Assembly: GCA_002402105.1 (NCBI GenBank)
Contig: NVVD01000015.1
Coordinates: forward strand, 6,724-70,723
From: Candidatus Cloacimonadota bacterium
Lineage (GTDB): Bacteria; Muiribacteriota; UBA6191
DNA: 64,000 nucleotides
Direction: 5' to 3'
Below are positions 31,918-41,409 of the stretch, piece by piece. The position numbers were made by a program, and so were the translations under genes. Position 1 is the stretch's first letter. Each line of letters opens with the position of its first letter. The notes beneath the pieces were generated by a model. That model was not told the origin of the DNA. It saw only the letters and a list, made by a program, of their open reading frames with translations, and made no database searches.

Positions 31918-32832
31918 ATGAAACAGGTTATTATATTGGTATTAGGCGTAGTAATAGGCTATGCAGCAAGCTTTTATTTTATAAAGCCTGTCACTTCAAA
32001 GCCAAAAGAAAATACAAGGATTAAAAGTAAAAAGAGTTTGTATCAAAGGTTATTTATTATTGAAGAGCAATATCATGAATTTATAGAAAAGAAAAAAAAA
32101 GAAGTTATAGATGTTTATAACTCTAAGAATGTTCAAAAACTAAGAAGGGGTCCATTAAGAAAGTCATACTCTTTTGAAGCAAAGTCAGATAGTAAGGAGT
32201 CAACCATTCGATTTTCTTTTTATACGGTAAAACAAAATAAAAATAAATTAGAAATGCGAGCGGTATTTGATGACTTTAGATCAAAGTTAATTTGGGATAG
32301 ACTTTTAAAGGTCATGGCTAAAGAAGCATTGAAATCAAATAAAGAAGAGGTTAAGCAGAGTAATGATAAAATGAGTTCGATGATTTCAATGGTGATGAAG
32401 GGCAGTGGTTTATCACAGATTAAAAATAGATCACAATTTCATCATCTTCAATTTATGGGAGATGATGTTTTAATTTTTTGGGACTCTATCTATAAAAAAT
32501 GCTCTCAGAAAAAAAGAAAGCTATTTGGTATTAAAAAATGTGTAAAAGGAATTTTTATCGGAGAGATTGACCTAAGAAATACAGTTAGAGATTTTTATAG
32601 AGATGAAATAAATAATAAAAATATAGGGTGGGCTCAATATCGTAAAAATAAAAAGAGTATTTATTTATCTAATTTATTTCCTTCTGATGAACAAAACAAT
32701 GTAATTTTATATGAAAAGCTTAAAGAGTCTTATAAAATGGGAGTGCCACTAACCTTTAAAATAAAAGAAAATAAATTTTTGGTATACCCATCACAAAAGC
32801 AGTCTGGTTCAATTATTTATCTTAAAGAATGA
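31918..32832 (+). CDS. Membrane-anchored unknown protein
   Basis: A 304-residue protein with one N-terminal membrane segment (QVIILVLGVVIGYAASFYFI), a coiled-coil stretch at about 45-75 and a basic globular remainder. AAAAAGG lies upstream of ATG 31918. Blocks such as LQFMGDDVLIFWDSIYKKC and GIFIGEIDLRNTVRDFY may form a beta sandwich, but I recognise no family. It is likely exposed on the periplasmic side. It is convergent with the exported coiled-coil protein gene at 32859. Confidence 0.6.
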   Translation: MKQVIILVLGVVIGYAASFYFIKPVTSKPKENTRIKSKKSLYQRLFIIEEQYHEFIEKKKKEVIDVYNSKNVQKLRRGPLRKSYSFEAKSDSKESTIRFSFYTVKQNKNKLEMRAVFDDFRSKLIWDRLLKVMAKEALKSNKEEVKQSNDKMSSMISMVMKGSGLSQIKNRSQFHHLQFMGDDVLIFWDSIYKKCSQKKRKLFGIKKCVKGIFIGEIDLRNTVRDFYRDEINNKNIGWAQYRKNKKSIYLSNLFPSDEQNNVILYEKLKESYKMGVPLTFKIKENKFLVYPSQKQSGSIIYLKE

Positions 32833-32858
32833 AAGCCTGTAAATATGTTATAAGCTAC

Positions 32859-33890
32859 TCATATCCAATCAGGTAGTACTTCTTTCTTTTTAATGCTGTG
32901 ATTAAAAAATAGATGATGAGAGAGGGGATTGAGTCTTAATTCGATAGGGCTTAATCGTTGGCTTGATAATATTTGTTTTTGAATCATTTTAAGTTCAATA
33001 GTTTCTTTTTCATTTAATATGGATAATTGGTATCTAAAACTTTTTTGTCTTCTTTTTAATTTATTCAGTTGAATACTAGTCATTTTTTTACTAAATGGAA
33101 AGGACTTCTTTTTAAGTTTTGTTTTATCTACAATTATTTCTTGCTCTGCATAAGTAAAATGATCTTTTATATTTTTAAACTTTTTAGCAATTAAGGGTAC
33201 TTCTTTATGAATTTTATTGATTAATTTTTTATTGTCTTTAAGAAGCAAATGATGAGATGATTTTTTCCAATTGTTTTGTTCTGTAAGTAAGGCTAAATTT
33301 AACCATGAATTTACTTTATAAAGAATGTCTTCTAAGTGTAATATTTCTCTTTGATTAATTTCTGATAAAAAAGATAAATAAGAGTTTTGGTAAAATTTTA
33401 AGCTTTGTAACTCATAATGTAATCTAGAGTATGATTGAGTATCGATTAGTTCTAAAGCTATGGTTTTATGTTCGTCAATATGTTTTTTAATAGTAGATTG
33501 ACTTCTGTTGATAGATGACTTAATTATAATTGCGGAGTCTAATACTCGTTGTAGAAAATTTTTAAGTTGATGTGTTCTTACTTTGAAGGCATTTAAGGGG
33601 TGGCTATTTTTATTTTTTAAAAACTCTAAATATTGCTTGAATAATTTAACAGAAGTTTTATAATTGGCATGTAATACAAAGAGATAATGTTCACAAAGTG
33701 GGTCTATATAATTTCTAGTATTTTTAGCTTTTGTGACTTTTATTAATCGAGGCTTTGGTTTTGAATAATCTTTTTTGAGGTAATTTTGATATTTTTGTAG
33801 TCGAGAAGATAAAGGCTTATTATTATTTTGGCAGAAAACATTGTTGTAAATAAAGAAAATATAGAAGTATAAAAGTTTTGATTTTTTCAT
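32859..33890 (-). CDS. Exported coiled-coil protein
   Basis: A 343-residue protein with a signal peptide (KLLYFYIFFIYNNVFC) and a mature part that is almost all helical, rich in Lys, Gln, Ser and Leu. A Cys at the end of the signal could be lipidated. The segments YLKKDYSKPKPRLIKVTKAK and KKMTSIQLNKLKRRQKS are very basic. No family is recognised. It is divergent from secG across 335 bases of non-coding DNA. Confidence 0.55.
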   Translation of the reverse strand: MKKSKLLYFYIFFIYNNVFCQNNNKPLSSRLQKYQNYLKKDYSKPKPRLIKVTKAKNTRNYIDPLCEHYLFVLHANYKTSVKLFKQYLEFLKNKNSHPLNAFKVRTHQLKNFLQRVLDSAIIIKSSINRSQSTIKKHIDEHKTIALELIDTQSYSRLHYELQSLKFYQNSYLSFLSEINQREILHLEDILYKVNSWLNLALLTEQNNWKKSSHHLLLKDNKKLINKIHKEVPLIAKKFKNIKDHFTYAEQEIIVDKTKLKKKSFPFSKKMTSIQLNKLKRRQKSFRYQLSILNEKETIELKMIQKQILSSQRLSPIELRLNPLSHHLFFNHSIKKKEVLPDWI

Positions 33891-34225
33891 GAGTGTTTTT
33901 TATTATTATAAAGAATGTTATTTTTTATCTTTTTCGTAATATAATGACTAATTATTAACCTTTTTGCATGAAATTGTTTAAATTTGTTCAGTAAGTTTGT
34001 ATCCTTGCTTTTATATGTAGTTCATTCTTGATTTAATTTGAAAAAGCTAGATAAATATGGTTTAATTTCACCCCCTAGGTAGAATGTATTTTATTTTTGT
34101 TAAATAATCTTTACTTAGAGCAAACTATTTTTAAGTGAATATTGCTAGATATAGAAAAAATCAAGCCCTGATTATTTTCTAACAATTAGTCTAGTGATTG
34201 TTAATTGGGCACTTTGGGAGTAATT
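33891..34225. other. Non-coding region before secG
   Basis: 335 bases with no credible ORF. Near its end GCCC (34165-34168) pairs with GGGC (34207-34210) around AACAAT (34181-34186) and ATTGTT (34197-34202), a possible nested hairpin in the secG leader. CACCCCCTAGGT near 34070 is the only GC-rich patch. Promoters for both flanking genes must be here, but none is clear. Confidence 0.4.
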
Positions 34226-34522
34226 ATGTATACCTTAGTTCAAGGAATCCATGTCGTAGCAGCAATTTTATTAATTATGATTGTTTTGTTTCAATCAGAA
34301 GAAGGATCAGGGTTTTCTGGTGCATTTGGTGCTTCAATGGGCTCTGGAAATAGCGGAAAAATGTTTGGAAAAAAAGGTGCTGCGGGAGTCGTTGTTCGAT
34401 TTACGGCTATATTAGTAAGTATTTTTTTACTAACCTCTTTCTCCCTAACTTTTATGGTAAGCAAAGGGTTAGTTGAATCAGATGGTTTTAATGCTCCTAT
34501 AAGCTCTCCTATTTCAAAATAA
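34226..34522 (+). CDS. secG: Preprotein translocase subunit SecG
   Basis: A 98-residue SecG from ATG 34226 (TTTGGGAGTAATT upstream), with two membrane spans and the family loop LFQSEEGSGFSGAFG between them, followed by GKKGAAGVVVRFTAILVSIF. SecG assists the SecYEG channel and SecA cycling. A longer frame from 34205 has no support. It is monocistronic, ending in a strong terminator. Confidence 0.93.
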   Translation: MYTLVQGIHVVAAILLIMIVLFQSEEGSGFSGAFGASMGSGNSGKMFGKKGAAGVVVRFTAILVSIFLLTSFSLTFMVSKGLVESDGFNAPISSPISK

Positions 34523-34541
34523 TTCAAATTATATTTTTACA

Positions 34542-34572
34542 AAAAAATCTTTCGGTTTTGAAAGATTTTTTT
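34542..34572 (+). terminator. Terminator of secG
   Basis: AAAAAATCTTTC (34542-34553) and its complement (34560-34571) form a 12-bp stem with a 6-base loop and flanking A and T runs. Confidence 0.88.
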
Positions 34573-34714
34573 GCGTTCAAGTGTTTTTATTCAAAAGGTA
34601 TAGAATTTACATAGTTCTTTTATTCAATGATGATTTTGTTTAACTCTTAAAAGTTATTCAAAAAATAAAATATTTTACTATTTGATTTGATATATATATG
34701 TTCGAGGACTAACT

Positions 34715-35194
34715 ATGTTAAAGAAAATACTTTATGTTTTATTGATTGTAATGGGAAATACTTATTTATTTTCTGAAGCCTTACCTATACAGCTAGTTTA
34801 TATTAAATCTAATAAAGGGTTTGAGGCGACTTTAAACAGTAGTTTAAAATCTTTTGGGTATAAACTGATTCAACAAAAAAATATCCCAAAAGACTACATA
34901 AAGAGAAACATGATTCGTTTAGAAATTCATATCTTTTTAAGCGCATTGCCTATATTTCGTGATACAGAGTTTGGGATGATGGGTAATAGAAGCCATAACC
35001 CTTTTGAGATTGAATTAAATATTAATTTATCGGGCAAGAATCAGCGTGGAAAAAAGATAAACGAACATCTTATTTTATCTCAAACAGATTATACGGGAGT
35101 TAAAACAGTTCAACAAATATATAACGATGTGATTCAAGAACTAATCAATGAAATTACAAAAATTCAATTTAAAAAAAGTATAATACTTAATTGA
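34715..35194 (+). CDS. Exported unknown protein
   Basis: A 159-residue protein with a signal peptide (MLKKILYVLLIVMGNTYLFS) after CGAGGACTAACT. The mature part, PIQLVYIKSNKGFEATLNSS and later FEIELNINLSGKNQRGKKI, alternates beta strands with two helices at the end (QQIYNDVIQELINEITKI), similar in build to small periplasmic lipoprotein-like folds such as LptE or DUF4136, but without Cys. No sure family. It is convergent with the PilT-like gene. Confidence 0.55.
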   Translation: MLKKILYVLLIVMGNTYLFSEALPIQLVYIKSNKGFEATLNSSLKSFGYKLIQQKNIPKDYIKRNMIRLEIHIFLSALPIFRDTEFGMMGNRSHNPFEIELNINLSGKNQRGKKINEHLILSQTDYTGVKTVQQIYNDVIQELINEITKIQFKKSIILN

Positions 35195-35221
35195 AATTGA
35201 ATAGATTGTAACTTAGTAGTT

Positions 35222-37936
35222 TTAATGTTTAATAATACGGCTAGTTTGGGTTAAAAATGTTTTTTGATCAATAACATGTGGCCATGCTTCTTCTAGTGAA
35301 ACTCTACCAGAATTAACAAGATGCTTTAAGGCTTGATCTAAAGATATCATACCATCTTTTTTAGAGGTTTCTATCATAGTTGGAAGCTGTTCTGTTTTAC
35401 CATCTCGAATAATATTTTTAACAGCAGAGGTATTTGTCATAACCTCACAAACGGGTATTCTGTGTGTGCCATTAATATTTCTTAGCAATCTTTGAGAGAT
35501 AATAGCATTTAAATTAAAGGATATTTGTTTTCTGATATGGTGTTGATGTTCTTGACTGAAAAAATCCATTAATTGTTCTACAGCGGTAGTACAAGTGGGT
35601 GCATGAAGAGTAGTTAATACTAAATGCCCTGTACCAGCTAAGGTCAAGGCAGTTTCAACACTTTCTGAATCTCTCAGCTCTCCAATTAAGATAATATCTG
35701 GGTCTTCTCTAAGGGTAGCTTTGATTCCAGCTGAAAATGATGGAACATCTTTAAGAACTTCTCTTTGAGAGATAAAACATAATTGAGATTGATGGATATA
35801 TTCAACTGGGTCTTCAATACAAATAATATGCTTGTGATTGAGTCGATTAATATAATTAATCATAGCAGCAAGTGTAGATGTTTTTCCAGAGCCTGTTGGA
35901 CCGGTTAAAATAACTAAGCCATGTTCGACTAATGAGAGTTTTTGCATAATAGCGGTTGGCAGCTGGAGGTTTTCAAAGGTTGGAATCTGGTCTGAAATAA
36001 AACGACCAGCTATTTCGTATCCCATATAGGTTTTGAAAACATTTATTCTTAGTCTAATGTTTTGTGAAGTTTGATAAGAGGCATCTACTTGTTGATTGAG
36101 CTCAAGTCTTGCAACAAGGTTTTGAGGTAAAATCTCCTTGATGAATATAATAATTTGCTCTGGAGTAACAATAGGCATCTTTAGAGGTACTAGTTTTGAT
36201 CGAGTACGAATAATGGGAGGATGATTTACTTTAATGTGTATATCTGATGCAGAAAGGTTAATACTTTGTTGAAGTATTTCTTCAAGATTAGTTGCATAAC
36301 TTTTGACATTACTAACATCTGGTAATAATGCTATGGTGTCTAAAAATGTTTGCTGATTTGGATGATAATTATTGTTTTCTTGAGGGACTTTAGCGCTTTG
36401 TTTGTTGATTTGTTTTGGAACTTGCTCTTCAATTTCTATTAAGATAGGGTTTGCTTTTTTGAGGGCTTTTTCTAAAATTTGATGTGGAACTAATCTAAGA
36501 TTTTTAATGATTATATGGGGGTTAGAGTCAGGCTTTTCATAAATTTGTTCAAGGAGGTTTTTATATCCTTTTAATTTCATGGTTTCAAGAGTTTTTTGAC
36601 TCCAAAATAAAATATTTTGGTTTTTAGAAATAGAACCTTTAAGGAGTAGTGGAATTGGGAAGTGTTTTAACTTTGGGTATAATTCAGAGGATTTTTGTCG
36701 AACCTCCCATAAAGGATTGTCAAAAGCTTCTAAGAGGTATTCTCCACTATCTTCTGCTTGTATATTTAGAATTGTATATAAGGAGAGCATTCTGATATCT
36801 TTTGATGCTGTATTTAATAAAGCAGCAATTGCAGGGATAGTAGATGCTTCTTTGAGATGGCTTAAACTTTTTAAAGACCAAAAGACCAAATCTTCAGTTT
36901 CATTTTGTAAGGAGTCTAAAAGTGGGCCAATAGCATAAGTTTTAAGAGCGGTAATTTTATCCATAGCAAGTTTACGTATAGACCATTTTTCATCAGAAAA
37001 TAGTTGAATAAGTATTTCGGCTGTTTTTTGATCTTGAAAGTTACCTAAATGTGAAACGGCCAAATATCTAGTTTGGTAATCGCTTGATTGAAATAGTTTT
37101 TGAAGATTTGTTAGGCAAGAAGCATCGGATGATATTTCAACAACTCTAAGAAGCATTTCAGAGATGCGTTTGTCTTTATTTTTGAGTAAAACTGTGAATA
37201 TTTCTTCTTGGAAGTGGCTATATAATTTTGTTAATGATCTAAAAACTTCCTCTGATATTAGAAATGAGTCTGTTTTTAAAAAGTTTAATAAGGTATGAAT
37301 TACTTTTGTATCTATGATTTCACCTAAATTGGATACAGCAAAAGTCTGTAACTGCTCATCATTTGGATTACTTTTGATAAACTTAGAAAAATACTTAATT
37401 GCTTCGCTGTTTAAAATATGGGCGAGTATTCTAAAACTCCAAAATCTTTGGTGTGAATTAGCTGTATCAAAAGCTTGCTCGATGTATTTTACGGCTTGTT
37501 CTTTGTGTACCAAAAGAAGTTTGGAGGCTTTTTCTCTAACGTCCCAAAGTTCACTTCCGATGCATTGATATAAAAAAGGAATTCTTTCATCATAGATGTG
37601 TTCTTTTAGGTGACTCAGAATATGGAGTTTGATTTGCTCGTCTCCAGCATTATATAAAAAATAGGCTTTTTGAATATTTTTTGGATTTAATTGAAAAAGA
37701 AGTATAGTACCCCAATAGCAATAGGTATTTAACTTTTTTTGGTTTTTTTCGTTTAGAATGGTTTGGCTTAAAAAATCTAATGCTTTATCTTCTAATTTGA
37801 GGAGTAGTTCAGAAGCTTTTTTTCTTTCATTCCATTTTTCATGATTTAAAAAAGGAACTATTTTGTCAAAAGACTCTTGGGGGTTTGATTGACTAAGTAT
37901 TGCAATCTCTTCTTGAATTTCTATAGATAGATCCAT
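35222..37936 (-). CDS. PilT-like ATPase with N-terminal HEAT repeats
   Basis: A 904-residue fusion. Residues 1-470 are HEAT repeats (for example WDVREKASKLL, WSIRKLAMDKI, WEVRQKSSELY). From about 540 the protein is PilT-like: LQQSINLSASDIHIKVNHPP, Walker A GPTGSGKTST, the Asp box REDPDIILIGELRD, and GHLVLTTLHAPT. PilT is the hexameric motor for type IV pilus retraction and normally has about 350 residues. The HEAT half may bind a pilus or signalling partner. No other pilus gene is adjacent. Two other HEAT proteins lie at 53876 and 55673, so HEAT expansion seems characteristic of this genome. Confidence 0.88.
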   Translation of the reverse strand: MDLSIEIQEEIAILSQSNPQESFDKIVPFLNHEKWNERKKASELLLKLEDKALDFLSQTILNEKNQKKLNTYCYWGTILLFQLNPKNIQKAYFLYNAGDEQIKLHILSHLKEHIYDERIPFLYQCIGSELWDVREKASKLLLVHKEQAVKYIEQAFDTANSHQRFWSFRILAHILNSEAIKYFSKFIKSNPNDEQLQTFAVSNLGEIIDTKVIHTLLNFLKTDSFLISEEVFRSLTKLYSHFQEEIFTVLLKNKDKRISEMLLRVVEISSDASCLTNLQKLFQSSDYQTRYLAVSHLGNFQDQKTAEILIQLFSDEKWSIRKLAMDKITALKTYAIGPLLDSLQNETEDLVFWSLKSLSHLKEASTIPAIAALLNTASKDIRMLSLYTILNIQAEDSGEYLLEAFDNPLWEVRQKSSELYPKLKHFPIPLLLKGSISKNQNILFWSQKTLETMKLKGYKNLLEQIYEKPDSNPHIIIKNLRLVPHQILEKALKKANPILIEIEEQVPKQINKQSAKVPQENNNYHPNQQTFLDTIALLPDVSNVKSYATNLEEILQQSINLSASDIHIKVNHPPIIRTRSKLVPLKMPIVTPEQIIIFIKEILPQNLVARLELNQQVDASYQTSQNIRLRINVFKTYMGYEIAGRFISDQIPTFENLQLPTAIMQKLSLVEHGLVILTGPTGSGKTSTLAAMINYINRLNHKHIICIEDPVEYIHQSQLCFISQREVLKDVPSFSAGIKATLREDPDIILIGELRDSESVETALTLAGTGHLVLTTLHAPTCTTAVEQLMDFFSQEHQHHIRKQISFNLNAIISQRLLRNINGTHRIPVCEVMTNTSAVKNIIRDGKTEQLPTMIETSKKDGMISLDQALKHLVNSGRVSLEEAWPHVIDQKTFLTQTSRIIKH

Positions 37937-38152
37937 GTGGAGTTTTCCTGATTTTTCAATATGATAGAATTTTTAAAGTAATTCTGGATGTTTAATACTA
38001 TCATTTAGGGAATTACTTCAAAAGTAATTTGTCTGACTTTTGATGAAAACTTGCTCGATTTTGAAAAGGTTTCAATTTATTTGTGCAATAGAGTATATCT
38101 TGTATCAAAATTTAATAAAAATAGTTATTAAATTGTAATTTAGGAGATAGGT

Positions 38153-38995
38153 TTGAATAAAAAATGTAAAATAGGAATGATAAACTTTTTAAATGGGTTG
38201 ATTCCAGACTATCATTTTGAAAATACTTTGTTTACTAAGACTTATGGCTTGCCAGCAGAACTCAATAAATTATTAAGAGAAGGGGATTTAGATATCTCTC
38301 CAGTATCTTCAATGGAGTATATATTAAACTCCTCAAATTATAGTATTTTACCTGGACTTTGTATTTCTGCTTTTAAAGAGGTTCAAACAGTAGGGGTATT
38401 TAGTAATTTAGCTCCAACAGAATGGGATAGAAAAAAAATCTACTTAAGTGGGGCTTCTTTGACCTCTAAATATTTACTGAAAGTAATTTGTAAAAAATAT
38501 TTGAAAGTTGATCCTATTTTTATTGAACAAAAGATTGAAATTGCAGATAAAGAATCTTTTGAACAGATCATTAAAAAATATGATGGAGTTTTATTGATTG
38601 GAGATCGAGTTTTTGAATTTAAAAATAATTTTCAATGGCAGTTTTATGATTTGGCTAGAATGTGGTTTGAAGCGACAGAGTTACCCTTTGTTTTTGCTCT
38701 ATGGTTGGTTAGAAATAATTTCATAGAAAATAATTGTGAAATAATTTCTAAAGTGCATTATTTACAACTAGAAGCAATTATAGAAGGCTTATCTCATTTA
38801 GAAGAAGTCTATGAAAAAAACTCTAAAAATTTAACTTTTAAAGAGTTTAGTAACTTTTTAGAAAATATAATGAACTATCAATTGAGCCCATTTGAACTTT
38901 TGGGACTGAAAAAATTTAGTGAAGATTTAATAGAACTTCGAATGATTAGTGATTTTGAAGGTTTTCATTTTTTTGATTCAAAATTACAGCCATAA
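38153..38995 (+). CDS. mqnA: Chorismate dehydratase MqnA
   Basis: A 280-residue periplasmic-binding-fold enzyme of the futalosine menaquinone pathway. KIGMINFLNGLIPDYHF, LREGDLDISPVSSMEYILNS and YSILPGLCISAFKEVQTVGV are the MqnA pattern. It dehydrates chorismate to 3-enolpyruvylbenzoate. TTG 38153 follows AGGAGATAGG and is the only sensible start. Other mqn genes are not in the window. The glycosyltransferase gene overlaps its stop codon. Confidence 0.85.
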   Translation: MNKKCKIGMINFLNGLIPDYHFENTLFTKTYGLPAELNKLLREGDLDISPVSSMEYILNSSNYSILPGLCISAFKEVQTVGVFSNLAPTEWDRKKIYLSGASLTSKYLLKVICKKYLKVDPIFIEQKIEIADKESFEQIIKKYDGVLLIGDRVFEFKNNFQWQFYDLARMWFEATELPFVFALWLVRNNFIENNCEIISKVHYLQLEAIIEGLSHLEEVYEKNSKNLTFKEFSNFLENIMNYQLSPFELLGLKKFSEDLIELRMISDFEGFHFFDSKLQP

Positions 38996-40065
38996 GTAGA
39001 GAAGTAATTATCGATTATTATTTAAACTATATTTCTGCTTTTTGTTTTATAGGATTTTTATATCCAAGTTATATTTATCCATTTTTATTAAGCTTTATAC
39101 CAAGTAAAAGTCTAAATATTGATGATGTAGACTTTTATAAATTAAAAAAAATACTTTTATTAATCGTATTTAAAGATGAAGAAAGCTTTTTGATTCATTA
39201 TAAAAATCAGTACCTAGACTTATTAGAGCTTTTAGAAAACTTAGAAATAGTTTGTATTAGTGATGGATCTTGTGATGAAACTCAAAACTTGTTAAGTAGC
39301 TTGATGCATAAAAGACTTGAAATAATTTCGTACAAAGAAAGCCTGGGTAAAAACGTAAGAATACGTAATTACTTAAAAAAGAAAGAAATTAAAAACTATT
39401 TCATTAGTTTTGCTGACGGAAACACCCAATTAACTCCAGAATCTATGATTCAAATGATAAATGCTTTTCAAGATGAAAAAGTGGGCTGTAGTAGCTCGGT
39501 TTTAGAATATAGTGATGGATTTCGATTTGAAGGCACTTATTGGAATAGTGAAAATAGAATAAAATTACAAGAAAGTATGATTTTACAGCAGGTTGGAGCT
39601 AGTGGAGCTTTATTTTCTATTAGAGAAAATATATATGAAGAACAAAGTGATAGTTTTCCGATTGACTTAGCCTTTTCTTTAAGAGCTTTACTACTAGGTT
39701 ATTCTTCAATTTCTGTGCATAAATCTAGAGTTTTTGAAGAAATAGGAGATAAAGACTTTGCAAAGAGAAAGCATCGTACTTTATTAAGGGGTATGAGATG
39801 TGCTTTTTTTTATTTTCCTAAGCTTTTAAAAAACTATAGATTTTTAAGCGTTTTTTGTTTGTTTTCGCATAAAATTATTCGTTGGATTAGTCCATTCTTT
39901 ATTTTATTTATTTTACTAAATCATAGCTTTTTTTCATTTTCTTTATTGCTTTTAATTTTATTGATATTTTTCCCGTACTCCCCTTTGTATTTGATTAAAA
40001 TATTTTGGTCATCAATAAAAGCTTTTTTTCATTTTATTCTTGGGCGAACTATTAAAAGATGGTGA
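38992..40065 (+). CDS. Family 2 glycosyltransferase without a canonical start
   Basis: The frame is open from 38977 to 40065. It includes a membrane segment (YISAFCFIGFLYPSYIYPFL) and the GT2 first strand KKILLLIVFKDEESF, before CISDGSCDETQNLL and SFADGNTQLT. No ATG, GTG or TTG exists before TTG 39190, which would remove that first strand. The reading probably starts at ATA 38992, whose bases overlap the mqnA stop as ATAA, or at ATT 38983. The C-terminus has two or three membrane spans. The DxD equivalent is ADG. It should be a membrane glycosyltransferase; a start-less pseudogene is the alternative. The HtrA gene follows after 3 bases. Confidence 0.65.
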   Translation: MSREVIIDYYLNYISAFCFIGFLYPSYIYPFLLSFIPSKSLNIDDVDFYKLKKILLLIVFKDEESFLIHYKNQYLDLLELLENLEIVCISDGSCDETQNLLSSLMHKRLEIISYKESLGKNVRIRNYLKKKEIKNYFISFADGNTQLTPESMIQMINAFQDEKVGCSSSVLEYSDGFRFEGTYWNSENRIKLQESMILQQVGASGALFSIRENIYEEQSDSFPIDLAFSLRALLLGYSSISVHKSRVFEEIGDKDFAKRKHRTLLRGMRCAFFYFPKLLKNYRFLSVFCLFSHKIIRWISPFFILFILLNHSFFSFSLLLLILLIFFPYSPLYLIKIFWSSIKAFFHFILGRTIKRW

Positions 40066-40068
40066 TAT

Positions 40069-41406
40069 ATGTATAAATTATTTGGACTGTTTTTATTTTG
40101 TATTTTTAATGCTAACTCATTTATTTCTTTTAAAGATAATACCATTGCAGATATTGTAGAAAAAGTTGGCCCTTGTGTAGTGAATATCGTTGCTAAGTCA
40201 AGTACTACTAAACATATTAACTCTTATGATGAAAGTATTTATGAATTGTTTTTTGGTCGCCCAAATAATGTTTTGCCAAAAAAACAAGGAGAAGGTAGTG
40301 GCTTTATCTATAATGAAGAAGGTTTTATTTTAACAAACCACCATGTTATTTCGGGTGCTGATATTTTAGAAGTGACTTTACATAGTGGAAAAAAATATCG
40401 AGCTAAATATATAGGTGGAGATCCTTTAAAAGATATAGCAATCATAAAAATAAATGATAAAAACTTTAATGGTTTATTTTCAAAAAAACTAGTTTGTAAA
40501 CTTGGAAACTCTACAAAGTTAAGAGTAGGAGAATGGGCTATTGCTATTGGCTCTCCCTTTAGTTTAGACAGAACAGTCACCCTTGGTATTATATCTGCAA
40601 AAGGTAGGAGTTTATCTATTTCTGATGAAGTTAGTTATGATAATTTAATTCAAACAGATGCATCGATTAATCCTGGAAATAGTGGGGGACCTTTATTAAA
40701 TGTTAATGGAGAAGTTATAGGAATCAATACAGCTATTAATTCTATAGGTCAAGGCTTGAGCTTTGCGATTCCAATTGATTTGGTTAAAAGGATTACCAAT
40801 GATATTGAAAACTTTGGAAGAGTCAGGCAAAGTTTACTTGGAGTAGCTTTAGAACCTTTAACAAAACTTCATCTAAAGAAGTATAAATTAAATTCAAATA
40901 GAGGGGTTATGATTGCAAGAGTCTTTCCAAAAACTCCTGCTTTTAAATATGGTTTAAAGTCCAAAGATATTATCATTGGAATCAATGGAACTTCGATTGA
41001 AAATTTGTCAATTTTAAAAGAAAAACTACAAGAAATTCCTGTAGGAGAAATTGCACGAATAACTCTTATTAGAGATTTTAAGAAGAAATTAGTTTCTGTA
41101 AAACTAGATGAGTACTCAGAAGCTGCTTTTATTAGTTCAAGTAAAAACTCTTTAAATGCTAGAAGCCTAACAGCTAATGATAAAAGAAGAATGAGGTTAG
41201 ATGAAAGCTTAGAAGGAGTAATTATTTTAAAGAATAATGAAAAGTTAGGACTTTATATTGGTGATGTAATTGTCCAAATGAATCGTTATAAAATATCGAA
41301 CTTAAAAAGTTTTAGAAAACATTTATCTAAACTAAGAAAAGGAAACTCTTTTTTATTAATTGTTATAAGAGAGGGTTTTTTAACTTATATAGAGGCAGTT
41401 AGATAG
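40069..41406 (+). CDS. HtrA/DegP-type serine protease
   Basis: A 445-residue periplasmic protease. After a signal peptide, the trypsin-like domain has the His in LTNHHVISGAD, the Asp in KDIAIIKI and the Ser in NPGNSGGPLL. Two PDZ domains follow (GVMIARVFPKTPAFKYGLKS, and EGVIILKNNEKLGLYIGD near the C-terminus). It degrades misfolded envelope proteins. The arrangement is standard for DegP/DegQ. It is third in the operon with mqnA and the glycosyltransferase. Confidence 0.93.
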   Translation: MYKLFGLFLFCIFNANSFISFKDNTIADIVEKVGPCVVNIVAKSSTTKHINSYDESIYELFFGRPNNVLPKKQGEGSGFIYNEEGFILTNHHVISGADILEVTLHSGKKYRAKYIGGDPLKDIAIIKINDKNFNGLFSKKLVCKLGNSTKLRVGEWAIAIGSPFSLDRTVTLGIISAKGRSLSISDEVSYDNLIQTDASINPGNSGGPLLNVNGEVIGINTAINSIGQGLSFAIPIDLVKRITNDIENFGRVRQSLLGVALEPLTKLHLKKYKLNSNRGVMIARVFPKTPAFKYGLKSKDIIIGINGTSIENLSILKEKLQEIPVGEIARITLIRDFKKKLVSVKLDEYSEAAFISSSKNSLNARSLTANDKRRMRLDESLEGVIILKNNEKLGLYIGDVIVQMNRYKISNLKSFRKHLSKLRKGNSFLLIVIREGFLTYIEAVR

Positions 41407-41409
41407 CTT

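Noticed and set aside
37937-38152. Riboswitch before mqnA
   Set aside because: No recognisable conserved core or terminator-like hairpin is present in these 216 bases.
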